Source: Paramecium tetraurelia (lineage: Eukaryota; Ciliophora; Oligohymenophorea; Peniculida; Parameciidae). From it: 64,000 bases of DNA. The translations under genes were made by a program, and so were the position numbers. The stretch covers positions 65,072-129,071 of the forward strand of contig NW_001798996.1 in assembly GCF_000165425.1 (NCBI RefSeq), written 5' to 3'. Shown here piece after piece: positions 60,412 to 64,000 of the stretch; position 1 is the stretch's first letter; every line of letters starts with the position of its first letter. The notes under the pieces were generated by a model, which was given only the letters and a program-made list of their open reading frames with translations, was not told the origin of the DNA and searched no databases.

Positions 60412-63062
60412 ATGTCTAATGTTGAAATAGTACATCCTGAATAACCTTAAGACATTTCTTCCCTCAGAGAATCAGAAAATGAATTTGAAAAGTAATTTAA
60501 ATTATCATCAGTCCCTCACATTACAAAAGGCAAATTAAAAAGAAATGTTTATATATTTGTATTCTTTTATAGGAGCATACTCGAACTAAGCAATCCTTCT
60601 TTTCGTTGATTAAAATCTAATAATTGGTTAACAAATTTAAAAAAAATTTAAGGAAAAATGCCAATTTATGCACTATGTATCCGAAATCACCTTACGTAGA
60701 TTATTTATTACTATCTGCTTATAAAGGGAATTATGCAGCATAATAAAATTCTATGGTTATACGATTAAAACTGAAAATCAAATTTATTTGGGAAGTATTA
60801 TTATATCTAATCAATTTATTGTTAATTTTATTACTACCTTTTCATTTCGAAGCAAGCTAGGATGAGATTGTGAAGTTGAATTTTTGTGTATTTGGTTTAG
60901 AAATGGGGATTAAATTTGTTCAGTCATTTTATTCTGAAGGTCGACTGATACGAGGAAGATATGAAATTATTAAGCATTATCTTAAAACGAGTTTCATTGT
61001 AGATTTCATAAGGATAGCAATTCTATTATCAACAATCTTAGAGATTCCTAATAGAGTAGAAGTAGAAATCATAAAAGATATAATCTTATACTCTATATGT
61101 TTATTTAAGTTGCATTTGAAATTTATATGTACAAATTACTATATAGTTAAATTTGGAGAGTTAATATTTTTAGTATTATTTGTTTGTCACTTTTTCACAT
61201 AATAATTGTTTTATTGGGAGGAAACCGATTACATATATAGATTTGGTATGAGTTTGGATATCTTTTTGAGTAATTCCCTAATATAATTTCGATAAGAAGA
61301 ACTATATCAATTGTTAAACATATTCTTTGAGATAGTATCATTGATAGTTAAAATTTACATATTATAGTAAATAATGAGTTATTGTTTGATTAACTAAGAG
61401 ATTATGAAGAAGAAAAAGGACTTGTTTGATTTACATGGACATTTAAAATACTTGAATGTGTCAAATTTGATTTCTAATCGAGTGATATCTTATTATAAGA
61501 CCATAATGAAATAGGATGAGAAAATTAAGACACAGGATTTTCACCTCTTCTTCAATGAAAAATTGAAACCAAATTTAGCTAAAGAACTGAAATTGTAAAT
61601 ACAAGGGAATTTCCTTAAGAATTTTAAGGTGTTCAATAAATTCACTGTTTAAACAAAAAAAAATTTAATTTGTAATATGGAGGAAGTAGATTTCAGTCCA
61701 AATCAAAAGATTTATTGCAAAGAGGAATAAGACGATTAATCCATCTTCTTTATTACCTAAGGTAAAGTGATGATAATGTATGGAAATAGTGAATTATAGA
61801 TATATCATGAGAATTCTTCATTCGGTGAGATTAGTTTTTTCACTGGTTTACCAAGAGGATTTACAGCAATTAGTTTAGGATATTCAAGATTGTATAAAAT
61901 ACAAAGACTTGCCTATTTGAATACTGTTAGTAGTATTAATCAAGATTTGGTAAATAATCTCATAAATTTAGAGGAAACAGCCTAGATGATCAAAGACTAA
62001 ATTGTTTTTTAAGAAAAATTCAACATAATTGGAAGGAAATGCATGTGTTGTTAAGATCAAAATCATTTGATTTAAAATTGTCCTTTCCTTCATTATAAGC
62101 CTAACAAAGATATAATTTTGAGTAAATTTATTTTCCCTGTAAAGATGCGTAGAAACAAATGTAAATGAGTTTATTAATTAAATAATAGATGAGAGGAGAA
62201 GACTTCGTTATTAGAATGTGTTAATCAATTAGTTCTTCAACCATATGAGAGCGTAAGAGTATTAAGAGAACAACGATTTAATTAATATAGAAGACTAGTC
62301 TGAAAATTATTTAGTTGATCCTTAGTCCTCCTCCTTCTCAGGTGAGTTTAAGATGAAAAATTCATCATTGTCTCCAGATCCAATAATTGCTATTTCAATG
62401 AGTCATAAGAAAGCCACTCTTGATTCAGAAGAACATTTTAGAAAGAACAAGTAAGCATTCATCCATCCGATTCCTGAATACAGCGATGAGATACAATCAT
62501 TGGCTTCTTCTGATATCTAAGCACCTTAATTTATGGATAATAAGTCAGAAGAACCTCAAATAAGGATCATCTAAAAGTAAGTAAAACCAAAAGGAGATTT
62601 ATTAAAATCCCAAGGAAGTCAATTAAGCCGATCAATTTCTTAATAAATATTTTAGCAAAGATCGAGATCGCAATCTTAGAATGTTTTAGACATTTCTCAA
62701 AATCAAAATAATTAAATAAATAAAAAGTAAATACTTCGATCACTCTCGTAATTGAGTTATGATGATAAGACGTTTCATAAATAGAAATCTAAAAGAACAA
62801 GCACATCGTAGTAGAATGTTCAATCTTTGATCTAACTATTTTAGAATGATTTGGTATAGATATTATTAATAATTAGAATCCAATTTTGATGGATTTCATT
62901 TAGATAGATTTGGACAGGGGATGCAATTTCAGAACTTATTTGCCTTAAAATAATATGAAAGTAGTGTTAAGATAGAATAAGTATGTGACTGCGTAAAAGA
63001 GAAGCAAATACACCTTAAATTATGAAATTAGTAAGAAACTAAAAAAATTAACTAGATTATGA
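60412..63062 (+). CDS. cyclic-nucleotide-binding channel-like protein with zinc knuckle
   Basis: ATG 60412 to TGA 63060-63062. Introns of 26, 31 and 23 nt leave exactly 856 residues. Hydrophobic segments at about nt 60,790-61,380 correspond to the membrane part of CNG/EAG-type channels (FIWEVLLYLINLLLILLL, KFGELIFLVLFVCHFF). The intracellular part has a C-linker-like helix and a cyclic-nucleotide-binding fold (NQKIYCKEEQDDQSIFFITQ, GKVMIMYGNSE, SSFGEISFFTGLPRGFTAIS), then a CCHC zinc knuckle (CMCCQDQNHLIQNC) followed by PFLHYKP, and a long Ser/Gln-rich tail. The stretch where TVGYG is expected reads YRFGMSLDIFLSNSL, so a standard K+ filter is missing. The PBC Arg position of cNMP proteins is also only partly matched (LPRGFTA). 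Confidence 0.8.
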
Positions 63063-63112
63063 GATAGTTTTATAGAATTAATTAACTTAAAATTTTGATA
63101 TATTTAATATTT

Positions 63113-64000
63113 ATGTATAATAATCATTTTGAACTAGTTGGTGATGATCTATTTGTAAACTTTTTGATGGATTAGCCACAGTAATATATAAATCTAATAT
63201 CAAGCAACAATTTTCCTCATGTTAATAGCAATTCCAATATTCATTATCCATTCTGGGATAATGAAGGTCAACCCTAACAAGAATTATTATTAGCCAATTA
63301 ACTTCCACCCCAGAATCTTAGTAAAAAATAATAGAAAAAAAAGAAAATGGATGAAACTATGTTCAATAACAAAAACAACCTAAAGAACACTTATATAAAT
63401 AAGATTACTAATTTAATACAAGAGACCAAATCAACCGTCACTCCAAAATATGAAAGAAAAGCTTCTATTTACACTGAAGATTCAGCTTAAGCAAAACTCA
63501 TTCGCAATAGAGAATGTGCTAGGAACTCTAGAAAGAGAAAGAAGATCTATATTGAATTATTAGAGACTAGGGTTAACACTTTAAACGAAGAACTTGAAAA
63601 GTGCAAGAGAATCATTAAAGGACAAACAAGTTGCTAGCAGCAATTAGGCTCAAATCACTTGGTATAACAACTCAATTTACTTAGTTATAAAACTTTTTTT
63701 TGGGCAGATAACAATTGTTTGAAAAACTAGAAAATGCTCTCAAAAATCAAACAGACAATAATGAAATCAATCTTCTCTTAGATTCTATGAGATTTAGAGT
63801 TGGAGGAGGAGGAAAAGAAAGAGTCAATGCTTCCAACTATTTCTTTCAATAAATCATGGAAATCTGTTTCCCCATACATGTTAGATATATGTTGTGGGCA
63901 GCAACTTCTGAAAACTAAGAACCTACTTGGCTTACTAATTTATCTAAAGAAATCAATCTCACTGAAGCATAAAACAAATCATTAAAAAAACAATATAAGC
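63113..64000 (+). CDS. bZIP transcription factor (5' part)
   Basis: ATG 63113; the gene runs past the window end. One 23-nt intron (GTATAA...TTAG) keeps the frame open. A polar N-terminal region leads to a basic region AKLIRNRECARNSRKRKKI, matching the N-x7-R bZIP core (Asn ... Arg), then a short leucine zipper (IELLETRVNTLNEELEKCK). After the intron the protein continues with LFEKLENALKN and ANYFF-type sequence (SNYFFQQIMEICFPIHVRYM). It is a sequence-specific DNA-binding factor that should dimerise. It starts 50 bases after the channel gene stop. Confidence 0.87.

Noticed and set aside
63800-63985. 61-residue plus ORF starting MEEEEKKES
   Set aside because: Different phase from the bZIP reading frame, which stays open to the window end with convincing sequence.
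1-64000. Mobile elements, virus-like elements, CRISPR arrays
   Set aside because: No transposase, integrase, reverse transcriptase, capsid, terminal repeats or spaced direct repeats were recognised in the window.

Overview
The window is almost certainly macronuclear DNA of a Paramecium-type ciliate. TAA and TAG occur in frame inside every recognisable gene (Walker motifs, kinase core, PX, TLDc, stomatin, LSm5 and others) and read as glutamine. TGA is the only codon that ends genes. The DNA is about 70% A+T, introns are tiny (mostly 19-33 nt, GTA...TAG/AG), and genes are packed tightly on both strands. I assembled most gene models by hand by removing such introns. Where the total length minus introns was divisible by three, I treated that as support for the model.

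Layout. 0-3 kb: 3' part of an ABCA-type transporter. 3-7.4 kb: an uncertain ORF, a Ulp1/SENP-like protease, a small helix-turn-helix gene and long low-information DNA. 7.4-20 kb: an EF-hand/helical-solenoid protein, a membrane RING protein, a RanBP2-type zinc finger, a coiled-coil protein, a single 5S rRNA gene, a DHHC palmitoyltransferase, a Qc-SNARE, an AGC kinase with an acylation signal, a C2H2/AT-hook protein and a MORN-repeat protein. 20-26 kb: an unrecognised basic protein, a B-box-like/ankyrin protein, a short coiled-coil protein, a PX protein and a small type I membrane protein.

26.8-34 kb: three tandem minus-strand paralogues that combine Cys/His zinc-binding modules, a coiled coil and a C-terminal TLDc domain. 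A decayed fourth copy lies at 40.0-40.9 kb in two pieces of opposite orientation. Between them are an ABHD17-like hydrolase and a large unrecognised protein. 41.7-46.3 kb: a ~1,490-residue coiled-coil protein. 46.5-51.9 kb: an Omp85/SAM50-type mitochondrial barrel, LSm5 and a large Gly-rich membrane protein, with only 22 and 14 nt between neighbouring coding regions. 51.9-56.5 kb: a CH-like/helical protein, probably ciliary, whose ORF is crossed by one unexplained in-frame TGA. 57-59.4 kb: a stomatin-family protein, a small secreted Cys-containing protein and a coiled-coil protein. 60.4-64 kb: a cyclic-nucleotide-binding channel-like protein without a visible K+ selectivity filter, and the start of a bZIP factor.

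The genes do not form one pathway. The set is a typical ciliate mixture of membrane traffic (SNARE, PX, DHHC, ABHD17), signalling (AGC kinase, channel), cilium/cytoskeleton (MORN, CH-like, coiled coils), RNA and mitochondrial housekeeping (LSm5, 5S rRNA, SAM50). I saw no virus-like element, insertion sequence or CRISPR array. The most unusual content is the zinc-finger/coiled-coil/TLDc cluster and its rearranged relic.
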